From assembly GCF_014495845.1 (NCBI RefSeq), contig NZ_CP061080.1, forward strand, positions 3,710,001 through 3,774,000: a DNA stretch of 64,000 bases. Reading direction: 5' to 3'. Positions 28,994-42,006 of this stretch are shown piece after piece. The notes below the pieces were generated by a model. The model was not told where the DNA came from, did not search any database, and worked only from the letters and a program-made list of their open reading frames with translations. The DNA comes from Aquibium microcysteis (GTDB taxonomy: Bacteria > Pseudomonadota > Alphaproteobacteria > Rhizobiales > Rhizobiaceae). The position numbers and the translations under genes are program-made. Each line of letters opens with the position of its first letter. Within the stretch, counting starts at the first letter, position 1.

Positions 28994-29701
28994 TCAGGCC
29001 GTGGCGTCGGAGACGGCCGTCTCGTCGACGCGCGGGCGGGCCATCGGCAGCTGCCGGCCCGTCATGACATAATAGGCGTTCTCGGCGATGTTGGTCACGT
29101 GGTCGCCGATGCGCTCGAGGTTCTTGGCGCAGAACAGGAGATGCGTGCAGGCGGTGATGTTGCGCGGATCCTCCATCATGTAGGTGAGGAGTTCGCGGAA
29201 GATCGCCGTGTACTGGATGTCGATCTTCTCGTCATCGGCGCGCAGTGCCGGCAGTGCCTCGGCGCGGCGCTCGGCATAGAGCGCGACCACGCCGCCGACC
29301 TGGTCGTGCACCAGCGCGGCCATCGCATCGATGGAGTGCGACAGCGGCTTGGGCGTCGCCGACTGGCCGACCGCGCCGACCCGTTTGGCGATGTTCTTGG
29401 CGAGATCGCCGACGCGCTCGAGGTCGGACGCCATGCGGATGGCCGAGACGACGGCGCGCAGATCCTGCGCCATCGGCTGGCGCCGGGCGATCAGCGTGAT
29501 CGCCTGCTCGTCGATCTCGCGCTGCTTGGCGTCCATGATCGCATCGTCGGATATGACGCGCTGCGCCAGGGCATTGTCCGACGACAGCAGCGCGCGGGTG
29601 GCGTCGGCGACCATCGTGGCCGACAGCGCCCCCATCTCGCGGATCAGCCGGTCGATGGATTCCAGTTCCTGGTCGAAGGAGGCAACGGTGTGCTCACCCA
29701 T
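28994..29701 (-). CDS. phoU: Phosphate signalling complex protein PhoU
   Basis: A 235-residue all-helical protein with two PhoU repeats. Each carries a metal-binding E/DxxxD-type helix, with RMASDLERVGDLAKNIAKR in the first repeat and FCAKNLERIGDHVTNIAE in the second. It links the Pst transporter to the PhoR kinase and restrains Pho signalling when phosphate is plentiful. Fifteen bases upstream of phoB. Confidence 0.96.
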   Translation of the reverse strand: MGEHTVASFDQELESIDRLIREMGALSATMVADATRALLSSDNALAQRVISDDAIMDAKQREIDEQAITLIARRQPMAQDLRAVVSAIRMASDLERVGDLAKNIAKRVGAVGQSATPKPLSHSIDAMAALVHDQVGGVVALYAERRAEALPALRADDEKIDIQYTAIFRELLTYMMEDPRNITACTHLLFCAKNLERIGDHVTNIAENAYYVMTGRQLPMARPRVDETAVSDATA

Positions 29702-29729
29702 GATCTGTCCTCGTCTGTCTGGACCGGCG

Positions 29730-30545
29730 TCAGCCGAAGCGGCCGGTGATGTAGTCCTGGGTGCGCTTGTCGTCGGGGTTGGTGAACATCTTGTCGGTCG
29801 GCCCCTCCTCGACGAGATAGCCGATGTGGAACATCGCCGTGCGCTGCGACACGCGGGCCGCCTGCTGCATGGAATGGGTGACGATGACGATCGTGTAGTT
29901 CTGGCGCAGCTCGTCGATCAGTTCCTCGACCTTGGCGGTGGCGATCGGATCGAGCGCCGAGCAGGGTTCGTCCATCAGGATGACTTCGGGCGACACCGCG
30001 ATGGCGCGGGCGATGCACAGGCGCTGCTGTTGTCCGCCGGACAGGCCGGTGCCGGATTCCGAGAGGCGGTCCTTCACCTCTTCCCAGATCGCAGCCTTGC
30101 GCAGGCTCTTCTCGACCACCTCGTCCAACTCGGTCTTCGACTTCGTCAGGCCGTGGATGCGCGGACCGTAGGCGACGTTATCGTATATCGATTTCGGGAA
30201 GGGGTTCGGCTTCTGGAACACCATGCCGACGCGGGCGCGAAGCTCCACCACGTCGATCGAGGGATCGTAGACGTCCTCCTGGTCGAGCGTGATCTTGCCG
30301 CCGACGCGGCAGCCGTCGATCGTGTCGTTCATGCGGTTGAGGCAGCGCAGGAAGGTGGACTTGCCGCAGCCAGACGGGCCGATCAGCGCCGTCACCTGCT
30401 TCTCGGGGATCTGCAGATCGACACCGAACAGCGCCTGCTTCTCGCCGTAGTGCACCGTGACCTTGTCGCCGCGCATCTTGATGGTGGGCTCGTTCTTCAT
30501 GGGCGACAGCTTCTGCTCGATGGAGGCTTCGTTCAGCATGTTCAT
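29730..30545 (-). CDS. pstB: Phosphate ABC transporter ATP-binding protein PstB
   Basis: A 271-residue ATPase with Walker [10 protein letters not shown], signature [14 protein letters not shown], Walker [14 protein letters not shown] and switch His VTHSM. Conserved PstB blocks such as [14 protein letters not shown] are present. It drives phosphate import through PstC and PstA. Confidence 0.97.
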   Translation of the reverse strand: MNMLNEASIEQKLSPMKNEPTIKMRGDKVTVHYGEKQALFGVDLQIPEKQVTALIGPSGCGKSTFLRCLNRMNDTIDGCRVGGKITLDQEDVYDPSIDVVELRARVGMVFQKPNPFPKSIYDNVAYGPRIHGLTKSKTELDEVVEKSLRKAAIWEEVKDRLSESGTGLSGGQQQRLCIARAIAVSPEVILMDEPCSALDPIATAKVEELIDELRQNYTIVIVTHSMQQAARVSQRTAMFHIGYLVEEGPTDKMFTNPDDKRTQDYITGRFG

Positions 30546-30559
30546 GTCTTTCTACTCCA

Positions 30560-31870
30560 TTACCAGCGGCGCTCGAAGCGGCGACGGAGAAGGATGGCGC
30601 CGATGTTCATGACCGCCAGGAACATCAGCAGGATGATGATGGCGCCCGACGTGCGTTCCACGAAGGCGCGCTCGGCCTCGTTGGCCCACATGTAGATCTG
30701 AACCGGCAGCGCCGTGGCCGGATCGAGCGGCGTGGACGGATAGTTCGCCACGAAGGCGACCATGCCGATCAGAAGCAGCGGCGCGGTCTCGCCCAGCGCC
30801 TGCGCCAGCCCGATGATCGTGCCCGTAAGCACTCCCGGTGCTGCGAGCGGCAGCACGTGGTGGAACACCATCTGGGCCTTCGAGGCACCGATGCCGAGCG
30901 CGGCAGCGCGGATGGACGGAGGAACGGCGCGCAGGGCCGCCCGGGTGGCGATGATGATGGTGGGCAGCGTCATCAGGGTCAGCACCAGCCCGCCGACCAG
31001 CGAGGCCGAGCGCGGCAGGTCCATGAAGTTTATGAAGACGGCCAGGCCGAGCAGGCCGAACACGATGGACGGCACGGCAGCGAGATTGTTGATGTTGACC
31101 TCGATGAGATCCGTCAGCCGGTTCTTCGGCGCGAACTCTTCGAGATAGATCGAAGCGGCGACACCGATCGGCAGCGCAAGCACGAGGACGATCAGCATCA
31201 TGAACAGTGAGCCGATCATGGCAACGCCCATGCCCGCGGTCTCGGGACGGCTGGAGGCACCGAAGGTGAAGAGACCGGTGTTGAAGCGCTGCTCGAGCGT
31301 GCCCGCCTGCTGCATCTGGCGGATCCACTCGACCTGAAGGTCGGATACCTTGCGGCGCGCCTCGTCGACGGTCAGGTCGACCTGACCCTTGACGACGGAG
31401 TCCACGTCGCCGGTGGCGAGCACCCAGACGGTCCGCGTCGCGCCGATCACGGACGGGTCGGCGACCACGATGTCGCGCAGCTGGCTGCGCACGCCGTTCG
31501 AGACGAGTTGCCCGGCGGCGCGCGCGGCGGTCCGGTCCTGCGGATCGACGCCCAGCTGGCGCACGATCGCATCCTGCGCGAGCTTGGGATAATTCGCCGT
31601 CAGCAGCGTGTTCGGCTCGGTCTGGCGTTCGCCTTTCGGGTCGATGACGCTCTCGTCGAACTGCACCTCGAGCTGGATCGAGGTCTGCCAGAAGGCGGTA
31701 TAGCCCTTCGAGAAGACGGACCACATCAGTGCGACCAGGAAGAACAGACCGATGGCGATGGCGACGATGCCATACCAGCGGAAACGCTGTTCGGCGCGGT
31801 AGCGCTGCTTGATGCCGATGTCGCGGCGCGGTCGGGCGGCGGCCGTCGTGTCGAGCGTTGCGTCGGTCAT
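30560..31870 (-). CDS. pstA: Phosphate ABC transporter permease PstA
   Basis: A 436-residue permease, longer than enteric PstA (about 296) because of a large N-terminal region containing one helix and a periplasmic domain. This is the usual alphaproteobacterial form. The permease domain has the EAA-like loop PPSIRAAALGIGASKAQMVFHHVLP. The start MTDATLD at 31870 overlaps the pstC stop (ATGA). Confidence 0.95.
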   Translation of the reverse strand: MTDATLDTTAAARPRRDIGIKQRYRAEQRFRWYGIVAIAIGLFFLVALMWSVFSKGYTAFWQTSIQLEVQFDESVIDPKGERQTEPNTLLTANYPKLAQDAIVRQLGVDPQDRTAARAAGQLVSNGVRSQLRDIVVADPSVIGATRTVWVLATGDVDSVVKGQVDLTVDEARRKVSDLQVEWIRQMQQAGTLEQRFNTGLFTFGASSRPETAGMGVAMIGSLFMMLIVLVLALPIGVAASIYLEEFAPKNRLTDLIEVNINNLAAVPSIVFGLLGLAVFINFMDLPRSASLVGGLVLTLMTLPTIIIATRAALRAVPPSIRAAALGIGASKAQMVFHHVLPLAAPGVLTGTIIGLAQALGETAPLLLIGMVAFVANYPSTPLDPATALPVQIYMWANEAERAFVERTSGAIIILLMFLAVMNIGAILLRRRFERRW

Positions 31871-33330
31871 TCGTACTGTTCCCGGTACTTGCGCACGATG
31901 TAGAGGGCGAAGACGTTCATGCCGAGCGTCAGCACGAAGAGCGTCATGCCGAGGGCGAAGGCGACGAGCGTCTGCGGCGACGTGAACTCCAGGTCGCCGG
32001 TCAGCTGGTTGACGATCTTCACGGTGATGGTGGTCATGGCCTCGAAGGGATTGGCCGACAGGTTCGCGGCGACGCCGGCGGCCAGCACCACGATCATGGT
32101 CTCGCCGATCGCCCGCGAGGCGGTCAGGAGCAGCGCGCCGACGATGCCCGGCAGGGCCGCCGGCAGGACGACGCGCTTGATGGTCTCCGACCGGGTGGCG
32201 CCGAGGCCGAGAGAGCCATCGCGCATGGCCCTCGGTACGGCCGTGATGATGTCGTCCGACAGCGATGAAACGAACGGGATGAGCATGATGCCCATGACGA
32301 TGCCGGCGGTCAGAACGCTCTGCGCCTGGATGAAGGTGAAGCCGGCGATCGCCGTCGACAGGTCGCGCAGGAACGGCCCGACCGTGACGAGGGCGAAGAA
32401 GCCGTAGACGATCGTCGGGATGCCCGCCAGCACTTCGAGCAGCGGCTTGACCACGGAACGGACGCGCGGCGAGGCGTATTCGGCCATGTAGACTGCGGAG
32501 AGGAGCCCGATCGGCACCGCAAACAGCATCGCCACGAGCGCGATGTAAAGGGTACCGGCCAGGAGCGGGATCAGGCCATACTGGCCCTCGGCACCGCCGG
32601 AGCCGGCAGCGGCGAAGCGGGGATCCCAGACCGTGCCGAAGAAGAAGTTGGTGAGCGAGACCGACTGGAAGAAGCGGATCGTTTCGAAGAGCATCGAGAA
32701 CACGATGCCGACGGTCGTCAGGATGGCGATGGTCGAGGCCGCCATCAGCGCGACCAGGACGACGCGCTCGACGTGGTTGCGGGCCCGCCCCCTCGGCTGG
32801 ACGCGCGAGACCGCGAAGGCGGCGCCGGCGGCCGAGAGGAGGATCGCGACGATCGAGCCGATCCAGGACGAGGCGGCGCGCAGGCCGTTCATCTCGATCG
32901 CCATGGCGATCATGTAGTCCTGCGTCTCGCTGGCGAGCGCCACGCCGCGCTCGGCCAGCAGCGGGCGCAGTTCGGCGAATGTGGCGGGAATGGCCATCCC
33001 CTCGACCTGGAGGCGGGCGATGCCGTCGGCAAGGCTGCCGACCATGCCGAAGGCGAGACCGCGGCTGGCGATCGCGCTCTGGTCCGTCTGGGGCGGCAGC
33101 ATCGCCTCGATGGCGTTCTCGATGTAGAACGAGCTGGCGAGCAGCCAGACGCCGAGGAACAACAGGGGCGGCAGTACGGCGAGGCAGAAGGCCCACCAGC
33201 CGTGATAGTGATTGCGGGAATGCGGCTTGATCGTCGCTGTGGCGGCATGCCCGGCGGCACGGCGCGTGGCAGCCACGTAACCGATCGCGCCGATGGCGAC
33301 GACCAGCAGAAAGACGAGCGATGGTGTCAC
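31867..33330 (-). CDS. pstC: Phosphate ABC transporter permease PstC
   Basis: A 487-residue permease of the long alphaproteobacterial type. It has two N-terminal helices, a periplasmic segment (about 70-150) and the permease core with MRDGSLGLGATRSETIKRVVLPAALPGIVGA. It pairs with PstA in the inner membrane. It follows pstS after a strong hairpin. Confidence 0.95.
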   Translation of the reverse strand: MTPSLVFLLVVAIGAIGYVAATRRAAGHAATATIKPHSRNHYHGWWAFCLAVLPPLLFLGVWLLASSFYIENAIEAMLPPQTDQSAIASRGLAFGMVGSLADGIARLQVEGMAIPATFAELRPLLAERGVALASETQDYMIAMAIEMNGLRAASSWIGSIVAILLSAAGAAFAVSRVQPRGRARNHVERVVLVALMAASTIAILTTVGIVFSMLFETIRFFQSVSLTNFFFGTVWDPRFAAAGSGGAEGQYGLIPLLAGTLYIALVAMLFAVPIGLLSAVYMAEYASPRVRSVVKPLLEVLAGIPTIVYGFFALVTVGPFLRDLSTAIAGFTFIQAQSVLTAGIVMGIMLIPFVSSLSDDIITAVPRAMRDGSLGLGATRSETIKRVVLPAALPGIVGALLLTASRAIGETMIVVLAAGVAANLSANPFEAMTTITVKIVNQLTGDLEFTSPQTLVAFALGMTLFVLTLGMNVFALYIVRKYREQYE

Positions 33331-33376
33331 CGATATCCCCTCATCGGATCGCCGCTGCGACAGCGGCAGGAACGAT

Positions 33377-33402
33377 GCCGCGGGCGGATCTCCGCCCGCG
33401 GC
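33377..33402 (-). terminator. Hairpin between pstS and pstC
   Basis: A perfect 12-bp inverted repeat (GCCGCGGGCGGA and its complement, two-base centre) lies 26 bases after pstS. It has no T-run, so it is probably an mRNA-stabilising or partially terminating hairpin that lets more PstS be made than permease. Confidence 0.6.
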
Positions 33403-33427
33403 CTGTCATCCTGGCCCGAAGGCCGGA

Positions 33428-34465
33428 TTACATGGTCTTGCCGGCCGAAAAGGCCTCGCGCTGGGCATCGCGCTCGGCATCCGGCGCCGGGACGAGGCCG
33501 TACTCGGCGAGCGGGCTCTCGGGGCCGACCATCTGGTCGTCGAGGAAGTACTCGACGTACTCCTTGAGGCCGGGGATCACGCCGATGTGGGCCTTCTTGA
33601 CGTAGAAGTACAGCGGACGGGAAACCGGGTATTCGCCGGAGGAGATGGTCTCGACCGACGGCGTCACGCCGCCGACGGTGGCGACCTTCAGCTTGTCGGC
33701 GTTGTTTTCGTAGAAGGAGAGGCCGAACACGCCGACGCCGGTCTTGTTGGAGTCGATGCGGGCGAGCGTCTCGGTGTAGTCGCCGTCGATGTCGACCGCG
33801 CTGCCATCCTTGCGCACCTGCTTGCAGGCCGCGTCGGCAGCCTTCTCGTCGAGCCCCGAGGCCTTGCCAGCCTCGATGCCGCCGAGTTCCTTGCAGCCGG
33901 CGATGAGGAGCTTCTCCTCGAACACTTCGCGGGTGCCGTGCTTCTCGCCGGGAATGTAGGCGACGATGTTCCACGCCGGGAGGGCCGGGTTGACGTCCGC
34001 CCAGGTCTTGTACGGATTGTCGACGAGCTTGCCGTCGACGGCGACCTTGGCGGCGAGCGCCTTGTAGACGTCGGCGGGGGTCAGCGCCCAGTCCGGACCG
34101 GCGATGTCGGTGGCGAAGACGATGCCGTCATAGCCGAACTGGATTTCCTGGATGTCGGTGACGCCGGCCTCGGCGCAGGCCTTCACTTCCGATTCGCGGA
34201 TGGCGCGCGACGAGTTGGCGATGTCGATGGTGCCTTCGCCGACTCCCTTGCAGAACTCCTTCAGGCCGGCCGACGAACCGCCCGACTCGACGATCGGGGT
34301 CTTGAAGTCCGGGAAGGTCTCGCCGAAGTTCTCGGCAACGATCTTGGCATAGGGCAGCACCGTCGACGAGCCGGCGATCTGGACCTGGTCGCGGGCGGCG
34401 GCGATGCCGGCCGACGCGGTGAGCGCGATGGCCACGGCCGACGCCGAGACGAGAAATTTCTTCAT
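33428..34465 (-). CDS. pstS: Phosphate-binding periplasmic protein PstS
   Basis: A 345-residue binding protein with signal peptide MKKFLVSASAVAIALTASAGIAAA. It starts with the motif DQVQIAGSSTVLPY and carries the phosphate-contact blocks IVESGGSSAGLKEFC and IANSSRAIRESE. The start at 34465 has GGAG eight bases upstream. A Pho box lies 70-87 bases upstream. First gene of the pst operon. Confidence 0.96.
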   Translation of the reverse strand: MKKFLVSASAVAIALTASAGIAAARDQVQIAGSSTVLPYAKIVAENFGETFPDFKTPIVESGGSSAGLKEFCKGVGEGTIDIANSSRAIRESEVKACAEAGVTDIQEIQFGYDGIVFATDIAGPDWALTPADVYKALAAKVAVDGKLVDNPYKTWADVNPALPAWNIVAYIPGEKHGTREVFEEKLLIAGCKELGGIEAGKASGLDEKAADAACKQVRKDGSAVDIDGDYTETLARIDSNKTGVGVFGLSFYENNADKLKVATVGGVTPSVETISSGEYPVSRPLYFYVKKAHIGVIPGLKEYVEYFLDDQMVGPESPLAEYGLVPAPDAERDAQREAFSAGKTM

Positions 34466-34534
34466 TGGGCCTACTCCTCTTGGGAATTCCTCTGACGCTG
34501 AAGTCTGGCGTCGCGGCCCGATTAGACCCGCCGT

Positions 34535-34552
34535 GTTACAGTTCGATGACAC
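34535..34552 (-). promoter_or_regulatory. Pho box upstream of pstS
   Basis: Minus strand: two seven-base direct half-sites GTGTCAT and CTGTAAC separated by four bases, close to the PhoB consensus CTGTCAT-N4-CTGTCAT. Confidence 0.7.
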
Positions 34553-34731
34553 ATTCGTGTCGCCTCGATTAAGGTTCGGATCCCCCTTGCGGGGCAGCCG
34601 GTCCCGGCGCACGGCGGCCGCCGCCGGAAGGCCGCGATTCTTTCGCCGGAATCAGACGCTTGCCCGATCCGCCGCGCGTCGGCCGGCCACCGCCTATAGA
34701 CAGAAAGAAGGAAGGCCCTGCGGGCGAAGGC

Positions 34732-38571
<3,840 letters not shown>

Positions 38572-38634
38572 CCGCAATCCCCCGACAGCGCACGTGGAGA
38601 CAGTGATGCAGGAGAAGTTTTAAGGAGTGACTAA

Positions 38635-38663
38635 CCATTCGCGGCCGCGAAGACCGCGAATGG
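38635..38663 (-). terminator. Hairpin downstream of serA
   Basis: A perfect 10-bp stem CCATTCGCGG/CCGCGAATGG with a nine-base loop, 15 bases after the serA stop. It probably ends the serC-serA transcript before the kinase gene, although no T-run follows. Confidence 0.55.
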
Positions 38664-38678
38664 CAGGACGCGCAAGGA

Positions 38679-40277
38679 TCAGGCCGCGTTGACGTCGAAG
38701 CGGAGCGGCTTGGCCGAATCGATCTTCGGATTGGCGCGCAGCTCGGCCAGCACGTCCTGCGGGAACGGCTCATCGAGATAGAGCAGCGCGATGGCATCGC
38801 CGCCCGGCCTGTCACGTCCGAGCTGGAAGTTGGCGATGTTGACGCCGTTGCCGCCGCAGATCGAGCCGAGCAGACCGATGATGCCCGGGACGTCGGCATT
38901 GGTGGTGTAGAGCATGTGCTGGCCCACCTCGGCGTCGAGATTAATGCCCTTGATCTGGATGAAGCGCGGCTTGCCGTCCGAGAAGCAGGTTCCGGCGATC
39001 GACCGCGTCATGTGCTCGGTCCTGACGGTGAGCTTGATGTAGCCGTCGAACACGCCCGACTTGTCGCGGCGGACTTCCGACAGGATGATGCCGCGCTCCT
39101 TCACCATGATCGGGGCCGACACCATGTTGACGTCGGAGACCTGCGGACGGATCAGGCCGGCGAGCGCAGCGCTCGTCAGGGCCCTGGTGTTCATCGTCGC
39201 CGTCGCGCCGTCGAACAGGATCTCGACCTCTTTGATCGGATCGTCGGTGACCTGGCCGACGAAGGCGCCGAGCACCTCGGCCAGCTTGACGAAGGGCTTC
39301 AGCCGCGGTGCTTCCTCGGCGCTGATCGAGGGCATGTTGATGGCGTTGGAGACGGCGCCCTTGATCAGGTAGTCGGCCATCTGCTCTGCCACCTGCAGCG
39401 CCACGTTCTCCTGCGCTTCCGACGTGGAGGCGCCGAGATGCGGCGTGCAGACGACGTTGGGCATGTCGAACAGCGCGTTCTGCGTGGCAGGCTCGACCTC
39501 GAACACGTCGATGCCGGCGCCGGCGACCTTGCCGGATTTCAGCGCCTCGACGAGATCGGCCTCGACGATCAGCCCGCCGCGGGCGCAATTGATGATGCGA
39601 ACGCCGTCCTTCATCTTCGCGATGGCGGCCTTGTTGATGATGTTGCGGGTCTTGTCGGTCAGCGGCGTGTGCAGCGTGATGAAGTCCGCGCGGGCGAAGA
39701 GCTCGTCGAGCTCCACCTTCTCGATGCCGAGTTCCGAGGCGCGGCTCTCCGACAGGAAGGGGTCGAAGCCGACGACGTGCATCTTCAGGCCGATACCGCG
39801 GGCAGCGACGATCGAGCCGATGTTGCCGCAGCCGATGACACCGAGCGTCTTGCCCGTGATCTCGACACCCATGAACTTGTTCTTTTCCCATTTGCCCGCA
39901 TGGGTGGAGGCGTTGGCCTCCGGGATCTGCCGCGCAACGGCGAACATGAGCGCGATGGCGTGCTCGGCCGTGGTGATGGAATTGCCGAAGGGCGTGTTCA
40001 TCACGATGATGCCCTTGCGGGACGCGGCCGGGATGTCGACGTTGTCGACGCCGATGCCGGCACGGCCGATCACCTTGAGGTTCTCGGCCGCAGCGATCAG
40101 CTTCTCGGTGACCTTGGTGGCCGAGCGGATGGCGAGGCCGTCATACTGGCCGATGATCTCGGCGAGCTTGTCCTTGTCCTTGCCGATCTCCGGCAGGTAG
40201 TCGACGTCGACGCCGCGATCCCTGAAGATCTGCACGGCGGTTGTGGAAAGGGCGTCGGAAACGAGAACGCGGGGCAT
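38679..40277 (-). CDS. serA: D-3-phosphoglycerate dehydrogenase SerA
   Basis: A 532-residue enzyme of the long type. It has a substrate domain, an NAD domain with VIGCGNIGSIVAARG, the catalytic Arg in INCARGGLIVE, Glu in VFEVEPA and His in TPHLGAST. An ASB domain and a C-terminal ACT domain (VPGIIGLLGSICGGNGVNIANFQLGR) complete it. It oxidises 3-phosphoglycerate, the first step of serine synthesis, with likely serine feedback through ACT. It lies downstream of serC in the same direction. Confidence 0.97.
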   Translation of the reverse strand: MPRVLVSDALSTTAVQIFRDRGVDVDYLPEIGKDKDKLAEIIGQYDGLAIRSATKVTEKLIAAAENLKVIGRAGIGVDNVDIPAASRKGIIVMNTPFGNSITTAEHAIALMFAVARQIPEANASTHAGKWEKNKFMGVEITGKTLGVIGCGNIGSIVAARGIGLKMHVVGFDPFLSESRASELGIEKVELDELFARADFITLHTPLTDKTRNIINKAAIAKMKDGVRIINCARGGLIVEADLVEALKSGKVAGAGIDVFEVEPATQNALFDMPNVVCTPHLGASTSEAQENVALQVAEQMADYLIKGAVSNAINMPSISAEEAPRLKPFVKLAEVLGAFVGQVTDDPIKEVEILFDGATATMNTRALTSAALAGLIRPQVSDVNMVSAPIMVKERGIILSEVRRDKSGVFDGYIKLTVRTEHMTRSIAGTCFSDGKPRFIQIKGINLDAEVGQHMLYTTNADVPGIIGLLGSICGGNGVNIANFQLGRDRPGGDAIALLYLDEPFPQDVLAELRANPKIDSAKPLRFDVNAA

Positions 40278-40303
40278 GGATGGGATCCTTCGTGGATGTG
40301 CGC

Positions 40304-40459
40304 CCCTCCCCCTTGCGGGGAGGGTGTCGGCAAAGCCGACGGGCGGGTGTGGTGATGCTTGGCTGGCGGATGCGGGAGGGCGACCGGGACCGGTCAGGTC
40401 CAGCGTGTGGCGACGACCCCCATCCGGCCCTGCGGGCCACCCTCCCCGCAAGGGGAGGG
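40304..40459. repeat. Inverted-repeat element between serC and serA
   Basis: The serC-serA gap is unusually long (191 bases). It contains arms of about 22 bases (40304-40326 and 40438-40459) that are near-perfect complements around the motif CCCTTGCGGGGAGGGTG. The arms are about 110 bases apart. It resembles a rhizobial intergenic mosaic element inserted within an operon. Confidence 0.6.
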
Positions 40460-40468
40460 CAGGAAGGT

Positions 40469-41641
40469 TCAGGCCGCCGCCTTGAGCGCGGCCTTCTGTG
40501 TGGCGAAGGCCCAGTCGAGCCAGGGGAGCAGCGCCTCGAGGTCGGCCGTCTCGATCGTAGCCCCGGCCCAGATGCGCAGGCCGGGAGGCGCGTCGCGATA
40601 GGCGCCGATGTCGTAGGCGGCTCCTTCCTTCTCGAGCAGCGCCGCGAGGTTCTTGGCGAAGACGGCCTGCGCGTCGCCGTCGAGCGAAGCGATGTCGGGA
40701 TCGACGATGGCCAGGCAGACGGAGGTGTTGGAGCGCGTCACGGGATCGACGGCGAGATGGCCGAGCCAGGACGAAGCTTCGACGAAGCGGTCGAGCACGG
40801 CGAAATTGGCGTCTGCGCGGGCGACGAGACCGTCGAGCCCCCCGACCGACTTCGCCCATTCGAGCGCGTCGATGTAGTCTTCCACGCACAGCATCGAGGG
40901 CGTGTTGATGGTCTCGCCCTTGAAGATGCCCTCGATCAGCTTGCCGCCCGAGGTGAGCCGGAAGATCTTGGGCAGCGGCCAGGCCGGCTTGTAGGTCTCC
41001 AGCCGCTCGACGGCGCGGGGCGAGAGGATCAGCATGCCGTGCGCGCCTTCGCCGCCCAGCACCTTCTGCCAGGAGAAGGTGACGACATCCAGCTTGGCGA
41101 AATCGAGCCGCTGGGCGAAGGCCGCCGAGGTGGCGTCGCAGATCGTCAGGCCCTTGCGGTCGGCGGGGATGAAGTCGCCGTTCGGCACGCGCACGCCGGA
41201 CGTGGTGCCGTTCCAGGTGAAGACCACGTCGCGGTCGAAATCGATGGTCGAGAGGTCCGGCAGTTCGCCGTAGGGCGCCTCGATGGTGCGCGCGTCCTTC
41301 AGCTTCAGCTGCTTGACGACGTCGGTGACCCAGCCGGCGCCGAAGCTCTCCCAGGCGACCATGTCGACGCCGCGCTCGCCGAGCAGCGACCATAGCGCCA
41401 TCTCGACCGCTCCCGTGTCGGAGGCGGGAACGATGCCGATGCGGTAGCCGGCGGGGACCTGGAGGATCTCGCGGGTGAGATCGATGGCGCGTTCGAGGCG
41501 GGCCTTGCCGACCTTGGCGCGGTGCGAGCGGCCGAGCGGCGCACCCTTGAGCGCCTCCGGCGACCAGCCGGGACGTTTCGCGCAGGGACCGGAGGAGAAA
41601 TTGGGGGATGCCGGACGGAGTCCGGGCTTGGAGATGGTCAT
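40469..41641 (-). CDS. serC: Phosphoserine aminotransferase SerC
   Basis: A 390-residue PLP enzyme of the alphaproteobacterial type, starting [26 protein letters not shown]. The PLP lysine is in [16 protein letters not shown]. It converts 3-phosphohydroxypyruvate to phosphoserine, the second step of the pathway begun by SerA. AAGGA lies nine to thirteen bases before the ATG at 41641. The leader upstream is interrupted by the left end of the integrated island. Confidence 0.96.
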   Translation of the reverse strand: MTISKPGLRPASPNFSSGPCAKRPGWSPEALKGAPLGRSHRAKVGKARLERAIDLTREILQVPAGYRIGIVPASDTGAVEMALWSLLGERGVDMVAWESFGAGWVTDVVKQLKLKDARTIEAPYGELPDLSTIDFDRDVVFTWNGTTSGVRVPNGDFIPADRKGLTICDATSAAFAQRLDFAKLDVVTFSWQKVLGGEGAHGMLILSPRAVERLETYKPAWPLPKIFRLTSGGKLIEGIFKGETINTPSMLCVEDYIDALEWAKSVGGLDGLVARADANFAVLDRFVEASSWLGHLAVDPVTRSNTSVCLAIVDPDIASLDGDAQAVFAKNLAALLEKEGAAYDIGAYRDAPPGLRIWAGATIETADLEALLPWLDWAFATQKAALKAAA

Positions 41642-41693
41642 CGTGGTCTATCCTTCCAGATAGTAAGCCCGCTCGTTGGGGAGGGGTGGCCCA
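41642..41693 (-). promoter_or_regulatory. serC leader, possible serC-type RNA motif
   Basis: The minus-strand leader contains a CTATC/GATAG hairpin (41648-41663) whose loop and 3' side hold the ribosome site, preceded by CCCCAACGAGCGGG. A conserved leader RNA (serC motif) is known upstream of serC-serA in alphaproteobacteria. I cannot verify the match without a covariance model. The island's att core overlaps the 5' half. Confidence 0.4.
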
Positions 41694-41694
41694 C
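41672..41694. repeat. attL core (23-bp direct repeat)
   Basis: Identical to 52463-52485; it begins CTCGTTGGGG and ends GGCCCAC. It lies 31 bases upstream of the serC start codon. The flanks differ (G versus C before it, T versus G after it), so the shared core is 23 bases. Confidence 0.85.
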
Positions 41695-41699
41695 TCCGG

Positions 41700-41728
41700 G
41701 CAATACCGGAAGCCGCCGAATTCCGCAA
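41700..41728 (-). promoter_or_regulatory. Promoter-like sequence of the island facing serC
   Basis: Minus strand: TTGCGG (41728-41723), 17-base spacer, TATTGC (41705-41700), five bases before the att core. The native promoter at the other end of the island lies six bases from its copy of the core, so spacing is nearly preserved. Confidence 0.5.
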
Positions 41729-41799
41729 GTCCTGTCGGCATTTGCTGTGCAGGTGCGGGTCGGATCGTGCGGAACGAAGCGGAAACCAGACGCTGCGAG

Positions 41800-41819
41800 T
41801 GGCACAAAACTGACACAGG
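41800..41819. repeat. Possible integrase arm-type site, left
   Basis: TGGCAC, five bases, TGACACAGG. The same 15 defined bases with the same spacing occur in direct orientation at 52381-52400 near the right end. Confidence 0.35.
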
Positions 41820-41898
41820 CAGTTCCCCGGATGTTCCCGACGTTCGCGACCCCTTCCCTTCTCTGAAACGCGCGCTCTCCCAAGCTATCGAGGATCTC

Positions 41899-42006
41899 AT
41901 GGCCGACCTGTCGGACGTCGACCCTGATGCAGTCGAGATCGCGGTTGACGCGCTCAGAGATCGCGTTCGGCTTGCCGTCGAAGCCGCCCAAAGGTCGCGC
42001 AGCTGA
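41899..42006 (+). CDS. Small ORF coupled to the primase gene
   Basis: A 35-residue acidic/amphipathic peptide MADLSDVDPDAVEIAVDAL... with GAGGAT seven bases before its ATG. Its stop overlaps the primase start (TGATG), which suggests translational coupling. The frame extends further upstream (to GTG 41767) without a better ribosome site. Function unknown; it may be only a coupling leader. The rest of 41695-41898 shows no gene. Confidence 0.35.
   Translation: MADLSDVDPDAVEIAVDALRDRVRLAVEAAQRSRS

Noticed and set aside
41672..41700. att core resembling the 5' end of a tRNA-Ser (GGAGGGGTGGCC)
   Set aside because: Neither junction continues into a tRNA cloverleaf, so the target is the serC leader, not a tRNA gene.
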